Shown: piece by piece, positions 1 through 9,016 of the stretch | Numbering within the stretch: the first letter of the stretch is position 1 | How the letters are laid out: each line of letters starts with the position of its first letter | From: CAYVBJ01 sp964415185 | GTDB taxonomy: Bacteria > Bacteroidota > Rhodothermia > Balneolales > Balneolaceae | Direction: 5' to 3' | Length of the DNA stretch: 64,000 bases | Assembly (NCBI GenBank): GCA_964415185.1 | Contig: CAYPZI010000001.1 | Span: 1-64,000, forward strand | Translations under genes and position numbers: made by a program | Notes under the pieces: model-generated | Told to the model about the DNA's origin: nothing | The model's database searches: none | What the model saw: the letters and a program-made list of their open reading frames with translations, nothing else

Positions 1-30
1 TTTGAGAAATTCTTTTCTGTTCATATTCAT
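1..30 (-). CDS. 5' end of a leftward gene, possibly with a Tat-type signal
   Basis: Only the first ten codons lie in the window: ATG at 28-30 followed by codons reading MNMNRKEFLK, open to the window edge. The RKEFLK stretch resembles the start of a twin-arginine signal (usually RRxFLK, with R-K accepted in some proteins), so the product may be an exported or redox protein. No Shine-Dalgarno sequence is visible. The second Met, at 24, is an equally possible start. Function cannot be stated. The unusual GC-rich sequence at 110-292 would form its leader if it is transcribed from upstream. Confidence 0.45.
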   Translation of the reverse strand, partial: MNMNRKEFLK

Positions 31-109
31 ACGGGAGAGTTAATTATGGGATTTTATTCCCCGCATTATAATAAAATCGATTTAATCCTGCTAATCAAAA
101 AGTACCCAC

Positions 110-292
110 ATCAACAGACGAGTGGACCTGCCGCCAAATCATGGCCATCCCCCCTCACTCGTATTCGAGTATATAAGGGCTCGGCGCCGGGTGGACATAG
201 GTTAGATCTTAGCACCTTCAACTCGCCAGACGACTTGAGCGCTTCCCGGCCTTTGTACTATCCTGCCCCCAGTCGTCAGGCGAGGTTCGGTC
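110..292 (-). other. GC-rich foldable leader region, candidate structured RNA
   Basis: This stretch lies between the stop of the barrel-protein gene (293) and the start of the leftward gene at 30. It is clearly richer in G+C than its surroundings. It holds an imperfect inverted repeat: 222-235 pairs with 271-284 with one mismatch in 14. A second pairing, 186-191 (GCCGGG) with 245-250 (CCCGGC), would cross the first and make a pseudoknot. I could not match it to tmRNA, RNase P, SRP, 6S or any riboswitch consensus I know. The small open frame at 46-309 on + looks non-coding. It may be a leader RNA, an independent small RNA, or a remnant of a mobile element. Confidence 0.4.
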
Positions 293-1672
293 TTAAAAAG
301 TGGGATTAAACCGGATCCAGAATGCAGGTGTTTCGCCGAACCGTTTTAATGGCCAGGCCAGTTCAGCGCGAACCAGGTCCGATCCGAGTCCGACACCAAG
401 GTCATGCTGCAAATCTCCGAATGAAAAACCACCGATATCATTCAACGGGTTGTTGGACTCTGCGAGGGTCTCACTCATACGTGAAAATCCTGAATCCAGA
501 AAGAAGGTAAGATACATGCTGTCAAAATCGATCCACTCATTACCCCCGCCTGCAATCTGCCCAAATTGAAGCTCCAGGTTGCTAAGCAGCATTTGATTGC
601 CGGTAAAAAATTTAAAAGGTGAGCCCCTGAGTGTACCGATGCCCCCAAGTTGAAATTGTTTAAATAACGGGGCATTACCTGTAATACTGCCTGCACGCAA
701 TCGCCATTTAAGAAGTGAACCCGGCTCAAAATTGGAAAAGAATACAAATTCAAGCAGGTATTTATTATAATTGAAACTATTATTAAAGGCCGAATTATCA
801 GCAAGCTCAATCTCGGTCATAGCCGAGAATGAAAATAACCGGGTCATCACCAGTCTTTTGGGATTGAACGCTAATGCAATTCCGAACCTTTCGATATTGG
901 TTGAATCGGTCAACATGTCGATTGGCTGATTTTGTCTGAAAACACTCCGCTTGCCGAAAAGTGAAAAACGGCTCTCTACGTCGAGAGTAGAAATATCATC
1001 ATTGTTATATGAAAAGGCAGCTTCATACCAGCGTTTTCCCCTCACAGCTACGTACGCTCCAAACCCGTCTTTTAAATGGTAATCGGGAAAATCATAGGAT
1101 GCAAAAAATGATGTGATGGTAGTTTCGGTTAAACCAACACGCCAATAGTCTTCAGTGGCTGTAGCCTTGTGAAATTCTGCCCCGATCATAATCCTGTTCT
1201 TGACCCCGATAAAACGTTCCAGACCAACGGCATATTCCCAACGGCCAGACGCAAATCCAATACCGGCCATACCATGAGGCCGAAATCGGGCGATATTGAA
1301 TAAATAGCTTTGATCATGCCACTGCATTCTCTCTTTCTTGATACCAAGAAAAAAACCATTCACACGATTATAGTGAATCATCGGCAGGTTCGGAAACTGG
1401 TTAAAAAGCGGATTCGTATTGTAGGGACCCGCTTCAAAAGCCCCGTCAAAATCCAATCCTTCCTGCTGCAGCCTTCTCACTCTTTTTTTCACATCAACGC
1501 CAACACTGTCTTCCTCTCCCGATTTATCTCCGAAAAATTCTACCAAAGGCTTTCTGAAAAACGGGTCATTTTTGAACGGATCTTCCTCTTCTTCCGTCTG
1601 CTGGGCAAATACGGAACCCGGTAAAATAAAAATGACCAGAAATAACAATTTTTTTATATGAATCATATCCAT
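293..1672 (-). CDS. Outer-membrane beta-barrel protein, Omp85/BamA-like C-terminus
   Basis: A 459-residue exported protein. Residues 1-23 form a signal peptide ending in VFA-QQ. After an acidic region around 25-65, the rest is rich in alternating amphipathic strands with aromatic ends, and it finishes on a terminal Phe (FNPTF), as barrel substrates of the BAM machine do. The stretch GGIGTLRGSPFKFF and the following ELQFG strand match the conserved Omp85/surface-antigen D15 barrel signature, where an RG(F/Y) motif sits in loop 6; here it reads LRGSPF. No POTRA repeats are evident, so it is a short barrel protein rather than BamA itself. The cargo or role is unknown. It is followed closely by the foldable region at 110-292. 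Confidence 0.65.
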   Translation of the reverse strand: MDMIHIKKLLFLVIFILPGSVFAQQTEEEEDPFKNDPFFRKPLVEFFGDKSGEEDSVGVDVKKRVRRLQQEGLDFDGAFEAGPYNTNPLFNQFPNLPMIHYNRVNGFFLGIKKERMQWHDQSYLFNIARFRPHGMAGIGFASGRWEYAVGLERFIGVKNRIMIGAEFHKATATEDYWRVGLTETTITSFFASYDFPDYHLKDGFGAYVAVRGKRWYEAAFSYNNDDISTLDVESRFSLFGKRSVFRQNQPIDMLTDSTNIERFGIALAFNPKRLVMTRLFSFSAMTEIELADNSAFNNSFNYNKYLLEFVFFSNFEPGSLLKWRLRAGSITGNAPLFKQFQLGGIGTLRGSPFKFFTGNQMLLSNLELQFGQIAGGGNEWIDFDSMYLTFFLDSGFSRMSETLAESNNPLNDIGGFSFGDLQHDLGVGLGSDLVRAELAWPLKRFGETPAFWIRFNPTF

Positions 1673-1704
1673 TAAAATTTATTCTACATACGAATACTGT
1701 GAAA

Positions 1705-3774
1705 TCAGGTTTCAATTTTATTTTTCCTTATGACCATTAATGTGATATCATCTTCATTTTTACAATCCCGGCTCCACGCAAGCATCAGGCTGCGTAATTG
1801 TTTTATGATTGCACTTGATGATTCACCGGATTTCTTTTTTAGCTCTTCAGCAATTCTATCCAGGCCAAGAATCTCACGGTCTTTGTTAAAAAGTTCCATC
1901 AATCCGTCGCTCATAACGAGCATAACATCACCTTCGCCGGGGGTAATTTGCCTGGATTGGTAGGGATATTTGACAGTCGTGCCCAGCGGCAGTCCCTTTA
2001 ATGTGATATGCTCAACCCTGTCATATTTTTTTCTGTACCATAATATTGGCGGCATCCCCGCAGATACAATCTCCGTTTGGGTTTGATTGCACCTGATAAT
2101 AGTCAGGCCCATATACATCATTTTCAAATCAAGGTTTCTGATGCCGGCCGACATTTGATGCAGTGATTTTATGAGATTTGATTCTCCTGCAAGCATATGA
2201 AAGTAGCTTTTAACAGCAGCCACCATAATACCGGCTTTCATGCCATGGCCTGTGGCATCTCCGACTGCAAGAGAGAGCCCGTCTTTTTCCGAGTATGAGT
2301 AGTCATAATAATCTCCGCCCACTTCAGTTGCAGTTTCCATAAAAACCGCTACATCAAAGCATGAAAATTTGGGAATTTCACGAGGGAGCATCGAAAGCTG
2401 AAGGGTACGTGCTTCTTCAAGCTCCCTTCCTTTTCGCTCGTTTTCAGCTTCAAGAAGTTTGGTTTCAATTTCTTTCTTTTTATTGATTTTCTCCTGTGAA
2501 AGTGCGCGCTCGGATAGCTGTTTTACTTCTATTAATTTATGCTTTAAACGCTTTTGTGTGACTGCAAAATCTCTTGAGAGAAACACGGACATTGACAATA
2601 TCATGGTCCCGGACCCAAAGATTGTTGCATAGTCGGCATGTCCCTCAAAAAATTGAAAATTGATCAATATCCTGTACAAGATACTAACCAAAAAGCAGAA
2701 TATTCCGAACCCTATAATCCAGGTTCCGGATTTCTGTTTTACAATTAATTTAAAGAGTGCCCTCATCATTTCAATAATGGCTACCAAAACAAATATTTCA
2801 CGAATCAGGAAAATATGAGGCATGCCGTTCCAGCTACCGGCTATAATGGCCAGGCCTGCTGCCAAAAAAAGCCAGAACTGAACAGGAGTCTGACTCTGGT
2901 ACAAGCTATATGTAAAACGTAACGCATAAATAACAGTCAGAATCCATGTTACATGGGCTGTTTTCAAATATAGAATGGCTTCAAAAGGAGAAGTAGTTAT
3001 TTCCGAGTAGTAAATCGACAAAACCAGAACAGCAAGAAAGAAAGTGAAAAAAGCAAAATAGAGGTTTCTTTTCTCTTCCGGATAGAATGTAAAGAGGAGG
3101 ATGTGTATCAGGGCAAAAACAATCAGGCAGCCGAGAAAGAAGACCTGCCACCCGGTTCTCTCCATTGTGGCATCAATTTTATGATCCAGATGGTAACCGG
3201 CATCGCCTAAAAGAAATCTGAACCCGGCCATACCGTTTTCCTCCAGGAAAATATTTGTCGAATGGTTTGAGTATCGAACGGCAATCAGGTTTTTACCTGC
3301 ATGCGGAAAAACGACCACCCTCGGTTTAAAATCCGTAAAGCTTCGCATTGTTTCCTCATTATCTGAAACCGTGCCGAGGCTGAATTTCAGGCTGCCGTTC
3401 AAGTAAAATTCAGAGGCACCATAATGTTTTTCAATTAACACTGCCACAGGATTATTTACCATGGATGAATCAACCTGAACCGTTAAACGGAACCATCCGA
3501 TTCCATTCCACTCTGAGAATGCCATGTCAAAAGATGTCAGATAAGTACTTATACTTTCCCAGCCGGAATCGTCAAACCCGGCAGATGCCCATTCCATATT
3601 ATCACCCGCACTATATTTCCACTGATCGGTAATGTAGATGATCCTGTCGTCCGGACTGAAATCTCCGGCACTCACCGTTTGAATACTTTCAGCGGTTTGC
3701 GCTTCAGCATAACCGGACTGAATTGTAAAAACAACCGCTAACAGAAAGCAAGCCAGGTAAAATTTTTTAAACAT
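1705..3774 (-). CDS. Membrane-anchored PP2C/SpoIIE-type serine phosphatase with 7TM sensor
   Basis: A 689-residue protein with a signal peptide (1-26), then an extracytoplasmic jelly-roll-like sensor (about 45-190, including WFRLTVQVD and YLNGS typical of 7TMR-DISM extracellular domains). About seven membrane segments follow (about 208-400), then a charged coiled coil (about 405-460) and a C-terminal SpoIIE/RsbU phosphatase domain (about 465-689). The metal-binding core is visible as GGDYYDY and GDATGHG, with a late SDGLMEL. Such proteins dephosphorylate STAS anti-anti-sigma factors in partner-switching pathways. A STAS protein and a divergent RsbW-like ATPase lie about 51 kb away at 54749-56480. 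The likely role is transducing an envelope signal; the ligand is unknown. Confidence 0.85.
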   Translation of the reverse strand: MFKKFYLACFLLAVVFTIQSGYAEAQTAESIQTVSAGDFSPDDRIIYITDQWKYSAGDNMEWASAGFDDSGWESISTYLTSFDMAFSEWNGIGWFRLTVQVDSSMVNNPVAVLIEKHYGASEFYLNGSLKFSLGTVSDNEETMRSFTDFKPRVVVFPHAGKNLIAVRYSNHSTNIFLEENGMAGFRFLLGDAGYHLDHKIDATMERTGWQVFFLGCLIVFALIHILLFTFYPEEKRNLYFAFFTFFLAVLVLSIYYSEITTSPFEAILYLKTAHVTWILTVIYALRFTYSLYQSQTPVQFWLFLAAGLAIIAGSWNGMPHIFLIREIFVLVAIIEMMRALFKLIVKQKSGTWIIGFGIFCFLVSILYRILINFQFFEGHADYATIFGSGTMILSMSVFLSRDFAVTQKRLKHKLIEVKQLSERALSQEKINKKKEIETKLLEAENERKGRELEEARTLQLSMLPREIPKFSCFDVAVFMETATEVGGDYYDYSYSEKDGLSLAVGDATGHGMKAGIMVAAVKSYFHMLAGESNLIKSLHQMSAGIRNLDLKMMYMGLTIIRCNQTQTEIVSAGMPPILWYRKKYDRVEHITLKGLPLGTTVKYPYQSRQITPGEGDVMLVMSDGLMELFNKDREILGLDRIAEELKKKSGESSSAIIKQLRSLMLAWSRDCKNEDDITLMVIRKNKIET

Positions 3775-3785
3775 GGCTTTTGTTT

Positions 3786-4778
3786 CTATCGATTAAAAGT
3801 CGGTATGATGACAATTTCACCGGAAACGGACGATAACCTGACCGGAATTTGTCCTTCTCCGATAATTACACTTGCATCTCGAGGACGAACACTGCCTTCA
3901 TAGCTTGCATTTTCAAGGATCCGGCTCAGATCCACACTCATACCTGTAGCCTGGATTGAGTAGCCGAATTTATTGGGAATAGAAAGCATAACTTTACCTG
4001 ATACCGTCTCGGCATAAGTGCCCTCTCCCGGCGTTAGAATTCCGGCTGATATATCACCGGATGTTGTAGCTGCAATTAATGTACCCTTTAGCTCATTCAC
4101 ATCAATATTGCCGCTCACTGCACGGATTCTGATTTCACCCTCAGCACTGTTTGCGCTGATATTGCCGCTAATTGTTTTCAGATTTAATTCCCCCTTGTTA
4201 TTTTTAACAGCTATATTTCCGCTTGCCGAAAATGCATTGATTTCTCCTTCCATACCCGAAACATGCAAATTGCCGTCGGTGGTTTGAATCATATGGCTTC
4301 CCTTCAAATTACGAACCCAAATATTGCCTTTTGTACTCCGGACTCTTGCAGATGTATTAACAGGCGTCTGTATGATGAAGCTGAAAGTAGTATTGTCGCT
4401 TTTCCAAACCCTTGAGTCGCCTCTTTTCGGTTCAACACTTGCAACAATTTTGGGCCCGTTTTTCTGGATGATGATATGATAATTTTCCAGATTACTATGC
4501 CCCGCCCAAAGAGAGAATCCACGTTCAACATAAAGATCAATTTTTACCTGGTCTGATGCCGGGTTCTCATATACCTCAACATCTCCGTCTAACGTAAACA
4601 CATGAAGCTCACTAAACTCTTCAGCAGAAAAAATTTGAGACTTATAAGGTTCGCCTGTTACCAGTTTATCCCGAACCAGGACAGATCCGCTCTCCTGGTT
4701 CTGTTGTGCTCCCGCTGCTTCAAATAAGCCGGGAAGAAAAATTAAAAACAGTGCTGATCCGAAAAAAACTTTTTTCAT
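3786..4778 (-). CDS. Exported DUF4097-type beta-strand repeat protein
   Basis: A 330-residue secreted protein with a signal peptide (1-24, ending AAGAQQ). The middle (about 145-260) is built from repeated short strands of the pattern GNI-x-V or GEI-x-I (for example KGNIWV, DGNLHV, SGNIAV, SGNISA, EGEIRI, SGNIDV, SGDISA). This is the right-handed repeat pattern of DUF4097/YvlB-like proteins, which probably fold as a beta-helix-like stack. These proteins are linked to envelope stress in other bacteria, but the reaction or partner is not known. It lies 11 bases upstream of the phosphatase gene on the same strand, so the two are likely co-transcribed. Confidence 0.75.
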   Translation of the reverse strand: MKKVFFGSALFLIFLPGLFEAAGAQQNQESGSVLVRDKLVTGEPYKSQIFSAEEFSELHVFTLDGDVEVYENPASDQVKIDLYVERGFSLWAGHSNLENYHIIIQKNGPKIVASVEPKRGDSRVWKSDNTTFSFIIQTPVNTSARVRSTKGNIWVRNLKGSHMIQTTDGNLHVSGMEGEINAFSASGNIAVKNNKGELNLKTISGNISANSAEGEIRIRAVSGNIDVNELKGTLIAATTSGDISAGILTPGEGTYAETVSGKVMLSIPNKFGYSIQATGMSVDLSRILENASYEGSVRPRDASVIIGEGQIPVRLSSVSGEIVIIPTFNR

Positions 4779-4851
4779 CCGGTTAATATTTTTTAAAGGA
4801 AAAACAGTTTTTTTACGAAGCCTGTTACTAAATTGTTACAACCCCGGACGA

Positions 4852-5388
4852 CTATTTAAAAACTTCGATTAAAAACCGGATGTGCTCATTCAGATCCTTG
4901 TCAATAAGACCGGCTCCTTTATTTATATCTTCTCTCGGTACATTGGCTGCAAAGCTTTTGTCTTTCAATTTTTTCTTAACTGATTTCACTTTCATATCCG
5001 AAAATCCATTCGGCCTCATCAGGGAAACAGCATGCATGAAGCCTGAAAGCTCATCACAAGCAAACAGATATCTTTCTATTTCAGAATCGGGTTCTTTTCC
5101 TGTTCTTTCGGGTGCATGAGCCTTTATCGCGTCAATTACATCATCAGAATATCCGTTTTCCGGTAAAATCTTATCCACGGCAATTTTGGGATGATCATCA
5201 GGATATTTTTCCCAATCAAGATCGTGAAGTAAACCTGCCTGCCACCATTTCTCAATCTCTTCCTGCGGTTTCTCAAGCTCTGCCGCATATGCTTCCATCG
5301 CCCGGGCTACCATTTTGCAGTGATGGCGCAAATTTTCTTGTTCTATGTATTTTTCTAATAAATTATCGGATTCTTCCCTGTTTTTCAT
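4852..5388 (-). CDS. HD-domain protein (predicted metal-dependent phosphohydrolase)
   Basis: A 178-residue soluble protein. The HD signature is visible: an early His (NLRHHCKMVARAM), the HD pair in AGLLHDLDWEKYPDDHP, and a later HAPERTG. It matches the small HDIG-type hydrolases that usually continue with an alpha-helical tail containing FACDELSGF. Their substrates are typically nucleotides or are unknown. It stands upstream of the DUF4097 gene on the same strand, and its own upstream neighbour is the TM2 gene, only 12 bases away. Substrate cannot be inferred. Confidence 0.75.
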   Translation of the reverse strand: MKNREESDNLLEKYIEQENLRHHCKMVARAMEAYAAELEKPQEEIEKWWQAGLLHDLDWEKYPDDHPKIAVDKILPENGYSDDVIDAIKAHAPERTGKEPDSEIERYLFACDELSGFMHAVSLMRPNGFSDMKVKSVKKKLKDKSFAANVPREDINKGAGLIDKDLNEHIRFLIEVFK

Positions 5389-5400
5389 AATGTTAATGAA

Positions 5401-5742
5401 TCAGATCATCTGTAAAATTTCAAGTGCTTTTTGTTTATTGTATTCAAATGCAAGGCTTTTGTAATTAATCAAGTCTACTATCGTACCTATTAAACAAAGG
5501 CCTGCTGTCAGAAAGTAGAGGATGCCCATTCCGATGTGGCCAATAAAAAAGCGGTGAATACCCGCTGCCCCGAAAAATCCGATACAGGCTAAAATAAGCA
5601 CAATCATGGGATCTTTACGCCGTGCTTTGTATGCCGAAGCAAAAGTTTTTGCCTCTTCCTCCGTCAGATCATTAAGCAATTTATTAATATAGATAAATTC
5701 TTCGCCTTCAAGTTCAGGTAATATGTTGATTACTTTGGCCAT
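5401..5742 (-). CDS. TM2-domain membrane protein
   Basis: A 113-residue protein. An amphipathic N-terminal part (1-45) is followed by two transmembrane helices joined by a short turn (about 46-100). The motif GFFGAAGIHRFFIGHIGMGILYFL carries the GxHRFY/F-G core of TM2 domains, and the second helix continues through GLCLIGTIVDL. Role unknown; TM2 proteins are small integral membrane proteins found singly or beside other envelope genes. Its start overlaps the end of the DUF2752 gene by 29 bases, which suggests coupled translation of the two membrane proteins. Confidence 0.85.
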   Translation of the reverse strand: MAKVINILPELEGEEFIYINKLLNDLTEEEAKTFASAYKARRKDPMIVLILACIGFFGAAGIHRFFIGHIGMGILYFLTAGLCLIGTIVDLINYKSLAFEYNKQKALEILQMI

Positions 5743-6040
5743 CTTTTTCTATAGATAATGTTAAAAATTGATTGTAAACCAGGTGTATTATTCGAAACAG
5801 AATTATAACTATTGCTGCCGGACCCATTAAATGGGCGTTAAATGCTTTTACAAATTCGCCGTTAAAAGTATAGGCAATTGAATGCCCCAAACCCTCCCCG
5901 GGACAATAATCAAAACCTGCGAGATCGAACAGACAGAATGAATACCCGCTTGAGGCAGGATCCATAAAAGCCAACAAAATTAAACCAAAGCCAAGTACGG
6001 GTATTTCAAGATGATTTGAAAGAAATTTTATTAACTTCAA
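5714..6040 (-). CDS. DUF2752-family small membrane protein
   Basis: A 108-residue protein with two or three hydrophobic segments. The characteristic CP(G/x)xGxGH core is present as FDYCPGEGLGHSIAY, preceded by CLFDLAG. This is the hallmark of the DUF2752 family, whose members are often encoded beside TM2-domain proteins in Bacteroidota. The function is unknown. The gene overlaps the downstream TM2 gene in another frame. It is divergent from the TonB receptor gene, with about 40 bases between their starts. Confidence 0.75.
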   Translation of the reverse strand: MKLIKFLSNHLEIPVLGFGLILLAFMDPASSGYSFCLFDLAGFDYCPGEGLGHSIAYTFNGEFVKAFNAHLMGPAAIVIILFRIIHLVYNQFLTLSIEKDGQSNQHIT

Positions 6041-6080
6041 TTCTGTTAAAATTAATTTGATTTCTATAGCTTACGATTAT

Positions 6081-8141
6081 ATGCACAAAAGGTTACCAAA
6101 AGATCATCTTCAATTCAATCTCTATTTTTTTCTCCTATTATGTATCTCTGTTCTGCTCAATGCAGATTTAGCAGGTGCTCAAAACTCTGAAACCGACACA
6201 TTAAGAGCTGTACTTGATGAAGTACGGATTGAAGCCACACAATCTTTCATATCTGAAGGAGATTCCCCCGTTGCACTGAGTATAAAAAAAAGATCAGTGA
6301 ACGACCTGGCTATACGGCCCGCCGTAACACTTGACGAACTGACTTTCTCGATGCCGGGAGTTTTTGTCAACAACAGGGAAAATTTTGCGCTTGGCGAGCG
6401 GCTCACCATCAGGGGAATGGGATGGCGCTCACAATTCGGTGTAAGGGGAATCCAGGTGATTCTGGATGATATGCCTCTTACCGTTGCCGACGGACAGACA
6501 ATTTTAAACATGGTTGACCCTGCTGTGGTGCGCCGGGTAGAGCTTTTGAGAGGCCCCTCTTCAACATTTTGGGGCAACTCCGGCGGCGGTGTTCTTCATC
6601 TTTCAACTACACCCTTGCCGGGTGAATCTTCGTTAAAATACCGCGGTTTCGGTGGCACATACGGCACTGTAAAACAGGAGGTACAATTGATTGAGTCGTT
6701 CCAAAATACAGACGTCCATCTTTACGGAACCTATTTTGAAACCGATGGGTTCAGGGATCACAGTGCGGCAAGGATGATCAGAACCGGTGCGAGTATACGT
6801 TTAAGAGGCAATGAAAATCGCCAGGTTCGATTCGCTGCTCTTTATGCAGGCATGCCGAAAGCCGAAAACCCGGGATCACTCACTCAACAACTGGCCTTGA
6901 ATAACCCCCGGCTGGCAAGAGATGCAAATGTAGAGACAAGTTCCGGTAAAAACTTTGACCAGGCCATGGTTTCAGGCTCTCTGATTCAGAAACTGGGCGA
7001 CAATTTTCTGGATCTTACCGTACATGGAACATACCGATCCCTCGAAAATCCGCTGCCTTTTGGATTTATTGACGTTGAAAGGCTTGCCGGCGGATTCAGG
7101 GGCGTTTACCGATTTTCCGGCTTGCCGTTCGAACTGCAAACCGGTACCGAATTGAAATGGCAATTTGACGATCGTTTGGAAACTAATAACGTAAACGGTA
7201 ATCCGGGAGACCGGGTTGATGTAAATCAAAATGAAGATGTTTTGAACCAGGCTCTTTTTGCCCGGGTTAATATTCCTGTTCAGCGATTCAGGTTCAGCGC
7301 CGCCCTCCGTGCTGACAGAATCCGTTTCAGCACCAACGACAATATTCAGAAAAACCGTGAAGGCAGCCGGACTTTTACATCCCTTAATCCCGGCATTGGA
7401 ATCGTTTATAGACACTCAGGCTTTAAATTATTTACAAATTTAAATTCATCATTTGAAACACCCACCACTACTGAGCTGGTAAACAGGCCTGATGGCGGAA
7501 ATGGCTTTAACCAATCTGTTGAACCCGAAAAAACATGGGGAATTGAAACCGGTATTGAAGGCAGTTTCTATCAAAATAAGTTTGAATACCAGATTACCTG
7601 GTTCGGAATGCGGGTGAATGATCTGCTTGTACCCTTTCAAACCACACCTGATGGCCCCACATTTTTCCGGAACGAGGGCAGAACCAGGAATACTGGAATT
7701 GAGTCAAGCTTTAAAATTTTTCCAGGACAGCATATTTCAGCGACTCTTATGCATTCCTGGTTGAATGCTGAATTTAGAAATGGCGGTTTCAAAGGAAATG
7801 ATATCCCAGGTGTATCTCCTCACCGGGGAGGCATCGAGTTGAAGGGTAATCATAGTAACTATTTTTTTTCCGCTGACCTGGAGTGGGTTGGATCCTATTT
7901 CACAGATAGTGAAAACAGCTTGAAAAATGACAACTATAAACTTGTCACTTTCCGTGCCAGCCGTACAGTAGAGCTTGAAAGACACGGTATAAAACTAAAG
8001 CCTTTTCTGTCGGTCAGAAATATTTTGAATGAACGGTTCAACACCTCTGTAAGCATTAATGCATTTGGTGACCGGTTTTTCGAGCCGGGCAGCGACAGGT
8101 CTGTAAATGCCGGTATTGAAATTTCTTTTGATACATTATAA
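6081..8141 (+). CDS. TonB-dependent outer-membrane receptor
   Basis: With the ATG at 6081 the protein has 686 residues; an in-frame TTG at 6057 is less likely because the signal peptide reads best from MHKRLPK (cleavage after LAGA-Q, about residue 33). A TonB-box-like strand (LDEVRIEAT) is followed by a plug domain (about 45-165, with the conserved LTIRGMGWRS, VEVLRGPSS-like VELLRGPSSTFWG, and GGVLHL). A 22-strand barrel extends to the C-terminus. The C-terminal part resembles siderophore or vitamin receptors (GIETGIEGSF, SVRNILNERF, terminal SFDTL). The substrate is not evident and no transporter genes adjoin. A hairpin at 8200-8218 may terminate it. Confidence 0.9.
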   Translation: MHKRLPKDHLQFNLYFFLLLCISVLLNADLAGAQNSETDTLRAVLDEVRIEATQSFISEGDSPVALSIKKRSVNDLAIRPAVTLDELTFSMPGVFVNNRENFALGERLTIRGMGWRSQFGVRGIQVILDDMPLTVADGQTILNMVDPAVVRRVELLRGPSSTFWGNSGGGVLHLSTTPLPGESSLKYRGFGGTYGTVKQEVQLIESFQNTDVHLYGTYFETDGFRDHSAARMIRTGASIRLRGNENRQVRFAALYAGMPKAENPGSLTQQLALNNPRLARDANVETSSGKNFDQAMVSGSLIQKLGDNFLDLTVHGTYRSLENPLPFGFIDVERLAGGFRGVYRFSGLPFELQTGTELKWQFDDRLETNNVNGNPGDRVDVNQNEDVLNQALFARVNIPVQRFRFSAALRADRIRFSTNDNIQKNREGSRTFTSLNPGIGIVYRHSGFKLFTNLNSSFETPTTTELVNRPDGGNGFNQSVEPEKTWGIETGIEGSFYQNKFEYQITWFGMRVNDLLVPFQTTPDGPTFFRNEGRTRNTGIESSFKIFPGQHISATLMHSWLNAEFRNGGFKGNDIPGVSPHRGGIELKGNHSNYFFSADLEWVGSYFTDSENSLKNDNYKLVTFRASRTVELERHGIKLKPFLSVRNILNERFNTSVSINAFGDRFFEPGSDRSVNAGIEISFDTL

Positions 8142-8153
8142 AGCCTCTTGCAT

Positions 8154-8322
8154 ATCTGTCCAAAACGATTTTTCTGATGAGCCGAATTACGGATTTTGAC
8201 CCCGCATTTCATACGGGGCTATTTATGTTGAACCTCTTTTCAGGGGTTAGGATTTTGAAATTCATGAAAATCTTCATTGATACTTACATGAGTAATAATT
8301 TTTATTAGATTTTAAAACGTTT
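8154..8322. repeat. Dispersed two-block repeat, copy 1
   Basis: Block A (8154-8194) and block B (8243-8322) recur at 41792-41831 and 41901-41983 in the same order and orientation. Block A differs at a few positions. Block B differs at about five positions plus one indel in about 76 bases. The spacer between blocks is unrelated (about 48 bases here, 69 in the other copy). Block B carries a conserved short inverted repeat, GATTTT followed 10 bases later by AAAATC. No transposase is associated with either copy. Confidence 0.75.
8200..8218 (+). terminator. Hairpin downstream of the TonB receptor gene
   Basis: CCCCG at 8200-8204 pairs with CGGGG at 8214-8218 around a 9-base loop, followed by CTATTTAT. 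It is a weak intrinsic-terminator candidate because the T run is interrupted. It lies 59 bases past the receptor stop, within the spacer of repeat copy 1. Confidence 0.45.
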
Positions 8323-8512
8323 TGGATACCTAAGACTCTCTTGATTTCAACTACTCAACTTTGAGCCTGAAAAAGAATTTGGAAGCCCTTTCAAAATTCA
8401 AGTATATTTTATTACATTTAAAAGATTTTTAAAATATTTACATATATCTGTAAATTTAAAAAATAATACAGGGCCGGAAAGAGGCTTCATTAAATCGAAA
8501 ATAATTTTTCTG

Positions 8513-9016
8513 ATGATCATCAAAAAAATTATAAGCGTGCTCATACTATTTCCAGCAGTTTTAATTACTGCTGCTTCGGCAGGAAATTTTTCAGATTTGG
8601 AAACGAAAAGTCCGGATAAAGACGATTTGATTATTGCAATCAAAAATAATTCGGGAGATGTAATATTGGGTCTGTCAGATACCAAAGTGTACATGGTTCT
8701 TTCGGATGAAATCCTTACACAGGTAAATCACCATCTTGAAGAAGAGTTCTGGAAAAATGTCGAAGATTTTACAAACTCAAGAGGTGAATTTATTGCAAGC
8801 CCGGCAGAATATCTTTCGGAATCTCTGATCGAATATGATTTGAGAGAAGTAAGATCTGTAGAACTATCCGGAGGTGAATTAAAATTTCGCTATTACGATC
8901 GTAAAAGAATCAGTTTTGAAGACGTTTATACCGATAAGGGAAAAGTGCTTGGCCAATTCAGTTCAAAAGATGCAGATCACTTTATACGCCAATTCAATCA
9001 ACTGAAAAACAGTTGA
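8513..9016 (+). CDS. Exported protein of unknown function
   Basis: A 167-residue protein with a clear signal peptide (1-23, hydrophobic core ISVLILFPAVLITAASA, cleavage before GNF). The mature part is acidic and mixed alpha/beta, with no cysteine and no motif I recognise. Residues 45-75 carry an 'AIKNNSGDVILGLSDTKVYM' segment that could be a small beta sheet; the end (KDADHFIRQFNQLKNS) is helical. It stands alone between the repeat-bearing gap and another unknown exported protein. Codon use and the signal peptide make it very likely real. Confidence 0.65.
   Translation: MIIKKIISVLILFPAVLITAASAGNFSDLETKSPDKDDLIIAIKNNSGDVILGLSDTKVYMVLSDEILTQVNHHLEEEFWKNVEDFTNSRGEFIASPAEYLSESLIEYDLREVRSVELSGGELKFRYYDRKRISFEDVYTDKGKVLGQFSSKDADHFIRQFNQLKNS

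Larger units (their letters stand above)
8142..8512. other. Intergenic region holding repeat copy 1 and a hairpin
   Basis: This 371-base gap contains the first copy of a two-block dispersed repeat (8154-8322) and a GC hairpin (8200-8218). The rest (8323-8512) is AT-rich sequence in which I see no gene. The following gene begins at 8513 without a clear Shine-Dalgarno sequence. Confidence 0.6.

Noticed and set aside
46..309. An 87-residue plus-strand open frame through the GC-rich leader
   Set aside because: The translation lacks protein-like composition and overlaps the foldable sequence and the end of the barrel-protein gene.
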